64,000 nt of DNA from Diadema setosum (Eukaryota; Echinodermata; Echinoidea; Diadematoida; Diadematidae). The position numbers and the translations under genes are program-made. Positions 22,128-33,349 of the stretch are shown in pieces. The DNA lies in the NCBI GenBank assembly GCA_033980235.1, contig CM067065.1:26552336-26616335 (forward strand), read 5' to 3'. Position 1 is the stretch's first letter. The number at the start of each line of letters is the position of its first letter. The notes beneath the pieces were generated by a model that searched no databases, was not told where the DNA came from, and was given only the letters and a program-made list of their open reading frames with translations.

Positions 22128-22205
22128 GGCAGCCCAAGCGGGATTCGAACCCACGACCTCCGGATTACTAGACCAGCACCATAACCACTAGACCACCGGG
22201 ATGCC
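22128..22205 (-). tRNA. tRNA-like gene (possibly Thr, anticodon AGU) or tRNA-derived SINE head
   Basis: On the minus strand, GGCATCCCGGTGGTCTAGTGG has an A-box-like D arm. GGGTTCGAATCCC has a perfect B box with a T stem pairing CGTGGG/CCCGC. The acceptor ends GGCATCC/GGCTGCC pair with one mismatch. The loop CTAGTAA suggests anticodon AGU, but the anticodon stem has mismatches. A run of T (Pol III terminator) follows within about 7 bases (22110-22122). No CCA is encoded. The weak anticodon stem and the location inside a transposon favour a tRNA-derived element or pseudogene. Confidence 0.55.
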
Positions 22206-24420
22206 CTAGCACTACCTTTAGACATGAATGATTAAATATAGAAGGGCTTGGGGGCGCTTCGAAGTTAACTGCTCTTATTAAATATGCACATGTAATTTGC
22301 AACTCGACTAAAGATGATTAAACGCACTGAAATTCTTACTTTAAATAATATTCATAATCTGTTTTTTTTTCTTTAATAGCTTGGGATGTACATTGTATCG
22401 GTCTACATTTCGCCTACAATATGGAATTCTTTACTTCGAGACGTTTGTTTTTTACAAAAGAAAATTAAGAGTCCTTTAAAGGTGCTGTAGAACAGTGGCG
22501 TGTTTTTTTTTTTTTTTGGGGGGGGGGGGAGGGGAGTCAAATTAGCCTTGGCCCCTCTCCACCGTCCTTTTTTTTTTTCCCCCTTTGGCTGCATTTTTTT
22601 TTTTTTAGTCATCACATGAAAATTCGTCTGCATCCACCCCGTAGTTTTGCTGATGACCTTTCTTTTTAATTATCTTAATCACACACAATTTTGGCCGAAT
22701 TTCACCACCCCTCTTGTGAATTTGCTAGCACATGTGTTTATAGTAGTGGTGGATTAAGGATTCGGAGGGGGGGGGGGGCGTCGGCCAAAATTTCTCTTTT
22801 CTCATATGTAACAAGCCTACGGGGCGAAAGGCTGATATTATGGGCTTTCTACACACATTTTTAGATGCTAATTATTGGTTAATATGAGCACGATCATTTA
22901 TGTTGTGATTAATTTGTTTCCTTTTCATATATGTATGACTTCTATTAGAGACTTAATTGGCTTGGCACTCCTTACATCGACCCATTTTAGACACCCATTT
23001 CCTTCTCTCTCTCTTGCTTTTTCTCTACTGTCCTGTGAATAGTGTAACTACATGTACATGCAGTACCTCTTCTCTTTTGTATGATATACATCAAGTTTCC
23101 ATCTGAGCATAATGTGTGTTGCAGCACTCTCAAGCTTCATGCATATGCAGCAACATCTTTTTATGTTCATATACATAATTATGCTTGATATATTAATTTG
23201 AGAATGTTATTCTTTCTTTTGTATATGTTCCGTCCGCACTCTATAGATGTAAATGTACATTGTAAGATTTGGTGCGCATGTTCGACCTGTGTTTCTCTTT
23301 TTGTGAACACACAAGAACTGATGTAATAATGAACTTGAATTACGCATATTCTTTAATATTGATTCCATCTCCATTTGCCATTAGATATTTATTGATTTAT
23401 GGAGCTCTTCCACAATTGTTATCCTTCCCATTGTCATTACTCATCTCTGAATAATTCAAATTTGATACTTTATTGAGAACCTATGATTCTTCGATTACAT
23501 AATGTACCTCTTCAATATACACATGTATTGCTGCAAAAGGCATAATAAAACATGACCATTGTTATATATTTAAAATGAAGCTTGAAATGCTGATAATTTT
23601 GATATTTATGTATTTTTAGGAGTTTATCAGTTTCGAAGAGTGCATGCAGGATGAGTTTTATGTTTTTATATGATCAAGTGCAGCTATCAAAGAATCTGTT
23701 GAGCAGGAAAGAGAAAGATGGAAAATGAGGAATTATGAGTGAATTCGCATGCAAGCCAAATGACAATAATGACACCGATAAAAATTGTGACAAAGTAAAA
23801 GTCACAAATAATGTGGAATAATAAGAAATAAAGAAATTAATAGATTATTTCAGAGAAAGAAATAACAGAGTGCATGAGTATGAAAGATGAGTAAATGCAA
23901 GTAATCATTACTGACTGGCACATCTTTTTCCCTATATTTAGCGGTATCCTTCATCTTAGAACAAACATTCATAATTATTATGAAAGAAGTGAACTGAATT
24001 TGAATTAAAAATTATGTGAAAAATAAAGAAAGTAAGTTAAAAAAGTAAAAAAAAAAAAAAAACAGTAAAAAGTAAAAAAAATATGAAACACAGTATACCG
24101 AGTACATATTAATTACCAAATGATAAATGTCCACATGCAAAAGTGTTGAATAATATATCCACACAAAAAAGGAGGGGGGAGGGCAAAGAAATCTTTGGAG
24201 CGATCAACGACAGCTCTAATAACAATGCTAAATGAAGATGAAAACAAGGACAACACGCTTTTTAGAACAATTAAGAGAAACTGGCTTATATTATCGTCTT
24301 AATTATCACCTAATGTATTATAATCATCACAATAATCATTATGACAATTAATTTCAATTAATAAGGTTATTGTTGATAAGCAGGTATAGCCCTAATAGTA
24401 TTTGTATGTAAACACATACG
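22206..24420. other. Interior of the 6.8-kb element, no gene recognised
   Basis: Poly(T) and poly(G) tracts lie at 22504-22530, 22570-22605 and 22768-22779, with one A-run at about 24047. A GGTGGATTAAGGATTCGGAGGG-like word at 22747-22768 resembles one end of hAT-type elements, but no partner was found. The rest is AT-rich without signal. Confidence 0.4.
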
Positions 24421-24831
24421 AAAATGAAATAGCGACGGTTCGTAAATACACGCGTATTCAGCACGTTACCTATTGTGCAGGCCCTACAGCGCGGTCCCAC
24501 GAACCGGCGTAATACAACTTACGTCGGTTCGTGAGACCCGCGCTTAAGTACATAACCAATGGTGCGCGCAAGAAACGATGGATTTACGAACCGACGCAGT
24601 GAGTTTGAAGACAGAAATATCGTAATTCTTTTGAATTCACACTAAAATTACACTATGGATAGGAAGAACAACTTCCACTCTCATCACCCTGTCAAAATTT
24701 TCACACACAAGACAGGAAAAGTCATTGAAAACGTTGTCTAAAACTTGTGAGATCTTTAAGCGCGATTTTCTCAGAATTGCATTTTCGCTCAAAAACGAAA
24801 TAGCGTCGGTTCGTGGTAACACCGACGAAAT

Positions 24832-27082
24832 GTTCAAGCTCCCTCTCTTTGCCCACTCGCATTTCATCGTTATGCAATTCACCTGATGTTGCTGCCAGTA
24901 ATTGGCAGCAGTTCCGCCCGGTGCCCCCCTTAATTTCCAAAGCGAAAAAATATGGCTAAGAACGGCAGTTTTTGGACTGAAAAATGTAAAATTTTCAAGC
25001 TCACTCGCTTCGCCCACTCGCATTTAATCGTTATGCAATTCACCTCATGTTGCTGCCAGTAAATGGCAGCAGTTCCGCCCGGTGCCCCCCCCCCCCTTAA
25101 TTTCCAAAGCGAAAAAATATGGCTAAGAACGGCAGTGTTTGGACTGTAAAATGTAAAATTTTCAAGTTCGCTCTCTCCGCTCACTCGCATTTAATTGTTA
25201 TGCAATTCACCTGATGTTGCTGCCAGTAATTGGCAGCAGTTCCGCCCGGTGCCCCCCCCCCCTTAAGTTCCAAAGCGAAAAAATGTGGCTAAGAACGGCA
25301 GTTTTTGGACTGTAAAATGAAAAATTTTCGAGCTCGCTCGTTCCGCTCGCTCGCATTTAATTGTTATGCAATTCACCTGATGTTGCTGCCAGTAATTGGC
25401 AGCAGTTCCGCCCGGTGCCCCCCCCCCCCCCCCTTAAGTTCCAAAGCGAAAAAATGTGGCTAAGAACGGCAGTTTTTGGACTGTAAAATGAAAAATTTTC
25501 GAGCTCGCTCGTTCCGCTCGCTCGCATGTAATCGTTATGCTCTCCTGATATTGCTGCCAGTAATTGCCAGCAGTTGCGCCCGATGTGCCCCCCCCTTAAA
25601 TTTCAAAGCGAAAAAATATAGCTACAAACGGCAGTATTTTTTTTTTTACTGTAAAATGTCAAAATTTTCAAGCTCGCTCGCTCCGCTCGCTCGCATTTAA
25701 TTGTTATGCAATTCTCCTGATGTTGGTGCCAGTAATTGCCGGCAGTTGCGCAAAATATGGCTCCAAATGGCAGTTTGGGGACTGTAAAATGTCACAATTT
25801 TCGAGCTCGCTCTCTTCGCTCGCTCCGCTCGCTCGCATTTAAATGTTATGTCATTCACCTGATGTTGCTGCCTGCAATTGCCAGCAGTTCCGCCCGGTGC
25901 GCCCCCCCCCCCCCCCTAATTTCCAAATCAAAAAAATTTGGCTACAAACGGCAGTTTATGGCCTGTAAAATGTCACAATTTTCGAGCTCGCTCTCTTCGC
26001 TCGCTCGCATTTAATTGTAATGTCATTCACCTGATGTTGCTGCCTGTAATTGCCAGCAGTTGCGCCCGGTGCCCCCCCCCCCCTAATTTCCAAATCCAAA
26101 AAATATGGCTACAAACGGCAGTTTTGGGACTGTAAAATGTCAACATTTTCAAGCTCGCTCGCTCCGCTTACTCGCATTTAATCGTTATGCAATTCACCTG
26201 ATGTTGCTGCCAGTAATTGGCAGCAGTTCCGCCCGGTGCCCCCCCCCCCTTAATTTCCAAAGCGAAAAAATGTGGCTAAGAACGGCAGTTTTTGGACTGT
26301 AAAATGTAAAATTTTCGAGCTCGCTCATTCCGCTCGCTCGCATGTAATCGTTATGCTCTCCTGATATTGCTGCCAGTAATTGCCAGCAGTTGCGCCTGAT
26401 GTGCCCCCCCCCCCTTTAAATTCCAAAGCAAAAAAGTATAGCTACAAACGGCAGTGGTTTTTTTTTTTTACTATAAAATGTCAAAATTTTCAAGCTCGCT
26501 CGCTCCGCTCGCTCGCATTTAATTGTTATGCAATTCTCCTGATGTTGCTGCCAGTAATTGCCGGCAGTTGCGCAAAATATGTCTCCAAATGGCAGTTTTG
26601 GGACTGTAAAATGTCACAATTTTCGAGCTCGCTCTCTTCGCTCGCTCGCATTTAATTGTTATGTCATTCACCTGATGTTGCTGCCTGTAATTGCCAGCAG
26701 TTGCGCCCGGTGCGCCCCCCCCCCCCCCCTAATTTCCAAATCAAAATAATATGGCTACAAACGGCAGTTTTGGGACTGTAAAAAGTCAAAATTTTCAAGC
26801 TCGCTCTCTTCGCTCGCTCGCATTTAATTGTTATGTCATTCACCTGATGTTGCTGCCAGTAATTGGCAGCAGTTCCGCCCGGTGCCCCCCCCCCCTTAAT
26901 TTCCAAAGCGAAAAAATATGTCTAAGAACGGCAGTTTTTGGACTGTAAAATGTAAAATTTTTAAGCTCGCTCTCTTCGCTCACTCGCATTTAATCGTTAT
27001 GCAGTTCACCTGATGTTGCTGCCAGTAATTGCCGGCAGTTGCGCAAAATATGGCTCCAAATGGCAGTTTTGGGACTGTAAAA
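24832..27082. repeat. Minisatellite array, right part, about 14 units
   Basis: TTGCTGCC-type landmarks fall near 24888, 25048, 25218, 25382, 25549, 25712, 25863, 26034, 26203, 26367, 26537, 26678, 26845 and 27016, giving periods of about 141-171 bp. Each unit has a variable C-run, AACGGCAGT and a GCTCGCTCGC block. Some units lack the C-run segment and read GTTGCGCAAAATATG instead (25745, 26566, 27039), so at least two unit types alternate. Shadow ORFs here repeat the same peptide and are not genes. Confidence 0.92.
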
Positions 27083-27362
27083 TGTTCATGACATCAGCGT
27101 TCATGACATCAGTGTAAGAATCAATGCAAGAAGTTTATTGAAATGATATAATTTATAAGCACATTGTTCAACAACAATTCCCATCAAAATGTACTGCTAC
27201 CTTAAACAAGTGGGACTGTTTCAAGTCGATGAAAACACGCAAAAAGCCTGCATCAAATTGCACCATTTACAACATCAAAATGCAAAAAGTTCTCACCGTG
27301 GGAGGAGGGGGACAACACGCACCCTCCTTGAAAAAAAAGCTGGTGACGCCCCTGACGTGTAA

Positions 27363-28123
27363 TTTACCATTCTGTCTTGAATTAATATTTGTAAATGTCA
27401 ATTTCTGAAAACACCCTGTAAAAGGAGGAAAATAAAAAAAAGTCAAAGATTAGTACATTATTGTGATGTTTTTTTTTTTCGGCATATGTCACCCCTCAAC
27501 CATATGCAACAAAACCTTTAACCACAAAATTTATGGTTAAAAGGTTTGCTACAGATGGTCGAGGGGGTATACTTCATATACCACACAGACCCAGAATTAA
27601 GGTATACGTTGTTCACATATTCCACTCACGCACATCTGCAATTCCGTTACATGACGACATGCTCGGTAAGTTCACCTATGCAAGATCTAAGCGGCTTTTT
27701 TTCCTTTTTATTTATTTTGTCGTGATTATTCGAGCACCAAATTATACATACTTATGTGAGGACGATATAATAATTTCAACCTTATCAACTGTGGCTTATT
27801 AAGATATTTTGAAATTAAAATTTTGAGATTTAAATTCCTTATACAAATATGGAGTTTATAACTCTATAGACACTATAAAGCCCAAAGATGTTTAAGTGTA
27901 AGATAAATACTTTCAGAGCCTAATACAAAGAAAACGAGTGAAAATAAAAGCTGCTGAGCAAACACTGTCTGTGGCCACAGACTAAAGCTGAAATGTGAAT
28001 GAAAAACTTTCTGGCACTCAGCGAGGGTCGCCGCGTATACAAGCACCAACAGAAATAAACATAATACACATTTTGGTGAAACACATGTGCATTTTAGCCG
28101 TCTGATGGAATGGAAATCACACA
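27363..28123. other. Intron stretch, nothing recognised
   Basis: AT-rich. The short ORFs (27533-27802 plus, 27873-28163 minus) have no recognisable motif. Confidence 0.4.
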
Positions 28124-28513
28124 TTAAAGGGATCGTACAGTTTTGGTTCAGACCTAATTTCAAGTTTCTAACTTTTTTGGTGAGATAATGAGAAACCTCT
28201 TATGAAATATGAAAGAGCATGTAATTCTACGAGGAATTCAACGTTTATTTGATAAAAATTGCTTTTTAAAATGGCTGAGATATCCAAAAAAGAGTGATTC
28301 TTATAAAGTGTGGGACCCACACTTTATTACGATCGCTTTGTTTTACTTTGTTTTTGGATGTCTCAGTCATTCCAAACCCGATTTTCATCAAATAAACTTT
28401 GAATTCCTTTTGAAATGGTATGCTCTGTACTTTATCATAAGTGTTTTCTTGATATCTCGCAAAAAGTTAAAAGCCCAATTTTCATCTCCACCAATACTGT
28501 ACTGTCCCTTTAA
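28124..28513. mobile_element. TTAA-flanked MITE, family T1
   Basis: The ends TTAAAGGGATCGTACAGTTTT and ...ACTGTACTGTCCCTTTAA are inverted copies, and the bounding TTAAs suit piggyBac-type insertion. It is related, in the opposite orientation, to 57873-58242 (shared ATTTCATAAGAGGTTTCTC, GTTTATTTGATGAAAATxG, GTGTGGGTCCCACAC). It stops 18 bp short of the donor site of the LRR exon at 28532-28720. Confidence 0.85.
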
Positions 28514-28531
28514 GAGTCCAAAGGGACGTAC

Positions 28532-28720
28532 CTGACATGATGATGCTGAGGCGACGGCTGCTGCGAGGAATTGTTGACCACCGTCAAGATAGACGCAATC
28601 AAGATCCAAGCTTGACAGATTCGGCATATTGGATACCCATTGGGCTAATTCAGTCCCCATCGAGGATTCATGTTGAGAACCGCCATCCCAGCTGTCGAAA
28701 CCCAACTCCAGATCTTTTAT
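28532..28720 (-). CDS. NLR gene A: LRR exon
   Basis: This is a 63-codon, phase 0-0 exon with acceptor TTTTTCTCCAG before ATAAAAGAT and donor CAG followed by GTACGT. It encodes IKDLELGF, a SWDGGSQHESS stretch, ELAQWVSNMPNLSSLDL and a closing ASASSCQ. It is closest to the exon at 30143-30325, which has WDDSSQHQSS, AKWVFNMPSLS and ASASSCE at the same places. The two look like products of recent exon duplication. The LxxLxL pattern and position after the NACHT exon on the same strand place it in the LRR tail of NLR gene A. Confidence 0.82.
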
Positions 28721-30142
28721 CTGGAGAAAAAGAAAAGAAACGAAAAACAGAACAACTAAAAAAAATTGACCAATATACTCTAATGTAGATATAATCCTGT
28801 TGATCAAATGTCTGTGAACGAAAACAACGTTGATGCAAAAGCGTAGAGGCACATGAAAATTCGTAATGTATTCAAACGTGCATTGCATTGAATGTCACCT
28901 CATGATTGTTGCCTATATCTCTCTTCACGTTTCACTTTAAAACCTTCTATAATCCCTCTACGCTATCGTAATACTGTCGAGGAACTCAGTAAAAAAAATT
29001 GACGGTGCTGAAACATGTGGATCCCAAATATAGCCCTCATCAACGAGGTTAAGGATCACTATCTGTACGTAACTACCATCACTTGCATTTGATATATGTT
29101 TACCTGTAGAGAATGCATGCATGTTTTCTTCTCTTTGCTCCACTTCCAAGTGCACACAATAATGCTATGTGGAAACAGGCTGAGGTCGAGTGCGCGAATT
29201 TATAACTGTGCCCATCATTTGTTTGCTTCTTGTCATATCTTTACTTTTTTTTGGTGAAAAAGAAAACACAGTGTATAGTAAAGGGACCATTGGGGTCACA
29301 TGACATGGAATGACTGAAATTAACATAAAAAAAACTGTTCAATCGTATAGGCACAGTTCCAATGAATTTTTTTTTTTTTTTTAACTCGTACCAGGGAGGT
29401 GTTACAGAGATGGAGTGGCAACTCTGCGTAATTCATGCAAACACAGTCATGTTTGGGCTCAAGGTGTAACAATGGGATGTCTAGCATTCCACTATGCTTT
29501 GAAGTCATGGTCGGCACCGCTCTAGTTGCAAAACGAAGTTCGGAGACGAAGAGCGCATTTCACTTTTTGTTGAATTACACGCTTTATTTCACCGTAATTA
29601 AATAAAATACTGGAGTTGATTAAGAATAATTTAGGAAAAAATGCAATGTTATAAATATGTATTTCTAGTTTCTTCGTAATGCGCAAATCGAAATGAAATG
29701 AAAATTAGACAATCTGAAAAACCTAATATTTTCCAATAATGCGCACATTTCCCCATGTTAGTATTCTAATGCGGTTGATCTTTCAAATAAATTACCCCGC
29801 TAAAGCGTGTTCCAGCGTGCTTTTAAACTATCTGCTGTTAAACTTGTCAGTTTTACACTGCATTTTGATTCGCTGCTCCAATTCAAGGTACATAAATTCA
29901 TTTTTGCCATCACATTGAAAGAGAGAGAGAGAGAGAATTGCAGTAGGGGCAAGTGTTTCTAGATGTGAGAGCGCTTTTCCCGATTATTAATGCTCTATTT
30001 TGTCAAAGCACATGGGTAACACCTGTAGTTACACGCATAACTTCTCGGCGGTGCCGCGCATGACTTCAAAGGAGAGTAGTAGTTGTCTCTCCTTCTCTAA
30101 CACCTCCCTGCTCGTATAGTCCGAAGTATCGGCAATCGGTAC
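28721..30142. other. Intron between two LRR exons, 1.4 kb
   Basis: This contains a T-run at 29368-29383 and a (GA)n run at about 29922-29936. I see no TIR element or extra LRR exon. It is the shortest inter-LRR intron in the window. Confidence 0.5.
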
Positions 30143-30325
30143 CTCACACGATGATGCTGAGGCCATGGCTTCTGAGAGGAAGGCGCAGTCAAGGTTGCGA
30201 CAAATCAGACTGAGTCTCGAAAGACTTGGCATATTGAATACCCATTTTGCAAAGTAACCTCCCACCGAGGACTGATGTTGAGAACTGTCATCCCAAAAAT
30301 CCGTAACAAAATCCAGAGCTTGTAT
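30143..30325 (-). CDS. NLR gene A: LRR exon
   Basis: This is a 61-codon, phase 0-0 exon with acceptor TTAATCCAG before ATACAAGCT and donor GAG followed by GTACCG. It encodes IQALDFVTDF, then WDDSSQHQSS, AKWVFNMPSLSRLSL and ASASSCE. Its neighbours on the minus strand are the exon at 33651-33833 (upstream) and 28532-28720 (downstream). The closing residue is Glu where the other exons have Gln or Lys. It reads as an intact LRR unit. Confidence 0.82.
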
Positions 30326-30999
30326 CTGGATTAAAAAAAAAGCAAACAAACAGAAATGTAGCATAAACATCAATAATTATTATCAAAGGGTGATTGAATG
30401 CATTGTCTTGAGTGTTCATTAGTGAGAAATGGGTGTGGCGTGTTCGGTCCACGTTGGAGTAGCAGAGAATGGATCGAGACTGGGATGATGGCACTTTACT
30501 CAAGGGAAGAATGACGTTTTGTTGTTATAATTATAGTCTGATATTATGGTGGTGGTGAATTGTTTGTTGTCAGATCGTGTGACATGATGCTGTTGTGCCA
30601 TCAATATTTTCCTCCCTTTCGCAATTAGTGTGTTCACACAAAAGGCAAATAAAAAGAAAAGTTTGTTGCTGAAGTATTACAGGGGCAACCGGTAATGCTG
30701 AGTTGTAACATAATCACACGAATATTCACTTTCACAAGATTTTTGCAGGATTTCTCATTGCATTTCTCCGTTCATCAATTTGTTTCCCACTCCCGTAATC
30801 TCCAATAACAGTGCGAGGGTACTCCATGTTTTGGGTACACGAGCGCATGAGGCGAGTATCGCCCAATGCATGCGGCATTTTGTTGGGTCAGGGTCCGAGC
30901 GCCCCCTAGCCTTTGGACAAGGCCTCGCGCGCTGCTTGCCTCTCAGCAGTGTTTTAAAATAGACTAACGCAGAGTGGCCGTCATCGTGGTTTGGGGAGC
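30326..30999. other. Intron stretch, nothing recognised
   Basis: No repeat partner or coding signal was found. A short GC-rich patch at 30885-30940 (GGGTCAGGGTCCGAGCGCC) is unexplained. Confidence 0.4.
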
Positions 31000-31375
31000 T
31001 TAAAGGGGCCCTGAAATCCAAATGCATGTTGATTTGTGTTGATTTATGATACCCTGAACATCACTTTTGCGGTGAAACGAATATCTAGAAACATTTCATA
31101 AATTTTTAATGATTTTTTATTTTCTTTTTCTTCAGATTACTTGGGTACACCCCCCCCCCAAATCCTTCCAAACCAATCAATATTCATATTTTTGAGATGA
31201 CATCATCTGTCAATCATTGCTAAAGAGCTGAAATGTTTAAGAAAAGACATTGGAATGCACCTTCCCCTCGACTCGGTATAACTTGCATGTTTCTGTCATA
31301 TTATGTGACTAACAAAAGACATGGCGAGGGAACATGCAAAGATCAACATGCATTTGGATTTCAGGGCCCCTTTAA
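31000..31375. mobile_element. TTAA-flanked MITE, family T2
   Basis: The ends TTAAAGGGGCCCTGAAATCC and ...GGATTTCAGGGCCCCTTTAA are exact inverted copies, and the match extends through AAATGCATGTTGAT to over 30 bp. TTAA sits at both edges. It is 376 bp with no ORF. The near-perfect TIRs suggest it is younger than the other TTAA elements here. Confidence 0.88.
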
Positions 31376-31852
31376 ACGATCGTCGTTTGGGCAGCTTGAA
31401 CCGAGGCCAGTGAGGGGGATTTATTTGTTATATGTAATGTTTTGAATCATTCTTAAAAATAGAAAATGATATAGGGTCAAAATTTTACCCTACATTTAAT
31501 GTGAAATTCAAAGTAATTTATTAATACAGATTTGGCATAAATATTCCTATAGGGGAATATTGAACGCCAAATAAATTCAAATAATAACAACAACACATCG
31601 GCAATGATCGCTGGACCGATGGCCTCAGAGGGGCCTGCGGCCCGCGAATATTTTTTTCCGTACATGGAAACGCTACAGGACATGAATTATTCATAAGTTT
31701 TGCTGAAATTTTGAAGTGCACAGGCGCGTGGACTTGCCAGCTTGGCCAACTTGTACACAATGAACGGACTCGACTAGTGAGACTCGCACAGCCCTACTCT
31801 CTGTGTACACATGCAGTAGTAGTAGTAGTACCTGTGCATGTGTGTGTGTGTA

Positions 31853-31883
<31 letters not shown>

Positions 31884-32026
31884 TGTGCATTTATGTACAG
31901 CGTGCATACATTCGAGCGTAAACATGTCACTACATTCACGATCGAGGTTCGTCCGATCTCAATGAACATGCAGAAAAATGACCTTGTACGTCGGATACAA
32001 TCACGCTGACAATATCACCGAACCCA
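31376..32026. other. Intron stretch with microsatellites
   Basis: (AGT)n lies at 31814-31830 and (TG)n at about 31836-31883, with near-continuous TG from 31857. Nothing else was recognised. Confidence 0.6.
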
Positions 32027-32778
32027 TAGTTACGTTCAGACGGGAGCCCTTAACCTCGAAGTTAGGAAACTTCGAGGTTAGAGCTTGTAGTTAGGGACCG
32101 TGAAGACGCACTCGTAGTTAGCAAACCTCGAGGTTTGCTCGATGTTTCGAGCCACGAGAAATCTTGTGGTTAGCGCTCTAACCACGAGCCGCAGCTGGGG
32201 GTCCCCACTCGTAGTTAAGCACCGTGTGGACACAAAACACAACGAACTCGAAGTTAAGAGTGACCTCGCCGTAAACTCCAGCCCCCACAATTTCCCTCTG
32301 CTTCCGGGTCAACCTCACAAACGTACACCACAAATACACTACACGTGAAAAACCTATGACGCACAACACATCATCTTTTCTTCCCATGAGCTTGATCTCT
32401 GAAACTGAACACGTCGAACTCGCTACTGTATTCTATATTCTTCTCTGACGCTAAAAAAAAAATAAAAAAAAATTTCGACGAATATCTTCATAAAGGCATA
32501 AAGTCATCAGTGTAGTGCTATCTCTGCATACCATGACAAAGTACCTGTAAGCGAGTCTGACAGGGTTCGACTAAAGAATAAATAGACGCCTTTTTAACAG
32601 TGTGGGCTGAAACTACCGGTTCTGTGGTTTTAACATCGAGTGGGACCCACTCGTAGTTACAGGGGGCAGAAGCTTAACCTCGAGGTTTCGTTACCTCGAG
32701 GTTAAGATTCGTCGTATGGACACACTTCATAGTTCGGGGGCAAGAACTAAACGGCCAGCTGCCGTCTGAACGTAACTA
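32027..32778. mobile_element. TIR element rich in AACCTCGAGGTT palindromes
   Basis: TAGTTACGTTCAGACGG at 32027 is mirrored by CCGTCTGAACGTAACTA ending at 32778. Inside, mirrored blocks such as TAACCTCGAAGTTAGG, CCTCGAGGTTTG and TTAACCTCGAGGTTTCG recur at 32051-32130 and 32674-32705, with many CTCGTAGTTA words. The target duplication is unclear; a TA-type flank is possible. It is non-autonomous. Confidence 0.75.
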
Positions 32779-32826
32779 ATGTTACTTCTAATTAACTGAT
32801 CAGTTTGAAAACACAGAACTAGACTC

Positions 32827-32890
32827 CAGTGGCGGATCCAGAGGGGGACGCAACCGGCGCACGCCCCCCCCCCCTTTTATTTTTTCACCA
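32827..32890. mobile_element. Single hAT-like terminus
   Basis: CAGTGGCGGATCCAGAGGGG followed by a C-run and T-rich sequence resembles the common hAT terminal repeat. No matching inverted end was found nearby, so this may be a truncated copy. Confidence 0.4.
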
Positions 32891-33349
32891 AACACAAAAG
32901 AAATAAAAATAAAAATAATGACACGCAGGGGATATAAGCCCAGTCTGCACTGGTTAAATGCTAGAGCGCCCATGATAAGAGCCATTTTATTTTTTCCTGT
33001 GAAATCTTCTTTCGACTTGTTCATCGGTTTGTATGAGGACTTTTTGGCAAGGCAAGTGCCCAAGAAGAGAATGCGATTATATGCTATTTCCCGTCATAGG
33101 CAAGTTTAATTGCTTGAGAGGCACTCTTAGTTAGTCTCTCTTCAAGCATGCATCGCATGTCTGACTTAACCTTTGCCCCACAGCTTCAATTGGACTAATC
33201 TGTATCCGTCGAAACGTTATATAATTATTATCTCTCTATCGTTTTATCTGTGAGTGCTCGTACAACATGAACTTTCATTATTAAACGCTACCCGTGCGCC
33301 CCAGTTCTCCTGCTGAATATAAATTACACAGCCTTCCCAGTTTGTTATT
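32891..33349. other. Intron stretch, nothing recognised
   Basis: No repeat partner or coding signal was found by eye. Confidence 0.4.

Larger units (their letters stand above)
18011..24827. mobile_element. 6.8-kb TIR element inserted in the minisatellite
   Basis: The left end CGTCGGCGTTTTCACGAACT... and the inverted right end (...ACCGACG at 24827) match over about 32 bp with a few differences, including a shared GACGCTATTTCG. AAAT flanks both ends (18007-18010, 24828-24831), and removing the element restores a normal array unit. That supports a 4-bp target duplication. Copies of ACGAACCGACG in both directions cluster near both ends (18015-18300; 24430-24830). The interior is AT-rich with no transposase ORF, one tRNA-like gene and an internal duplication. 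Confidence 0.72.
17437..27362. mobile_element. 9.9-kb inverted-repeat-bounded composite region
   Basis: The left end reads TTACACGTGCATGGGCGTCAC (17437-17456) then GGAGGGTGCGT. The right end (27318-27362) is its inverted counterpart: ACGCACCCTCC...GTGACGCCCCTGACGTGTAA. Both ends lead straight into copies of the same minisatellite unit. No transposase was found. I infer a large non-autonomous transposon with subterminal arrays, later opened by another insertion (18011-24827). Alternatively, two related smaller elements could bracket the region by chance. It fills most of the intron between LRR exons at 28532 and 15596. Confidence 0.55.

Noticed and set aside
24637..26948. Many overlapping ORFs on both strands in 24.6-27.0 kb with recurring peptides
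   Set aside because: They are translations of the minisatellite unit; the same peptide recurs with each repeat and is not a protein family.
24832..27082. CRISPR-like regular repeat spacing
   Set aside because: Adjacent units are similar along their whole length with no unique spacers, and the genome is eukaryotic; this is a minisatellite.
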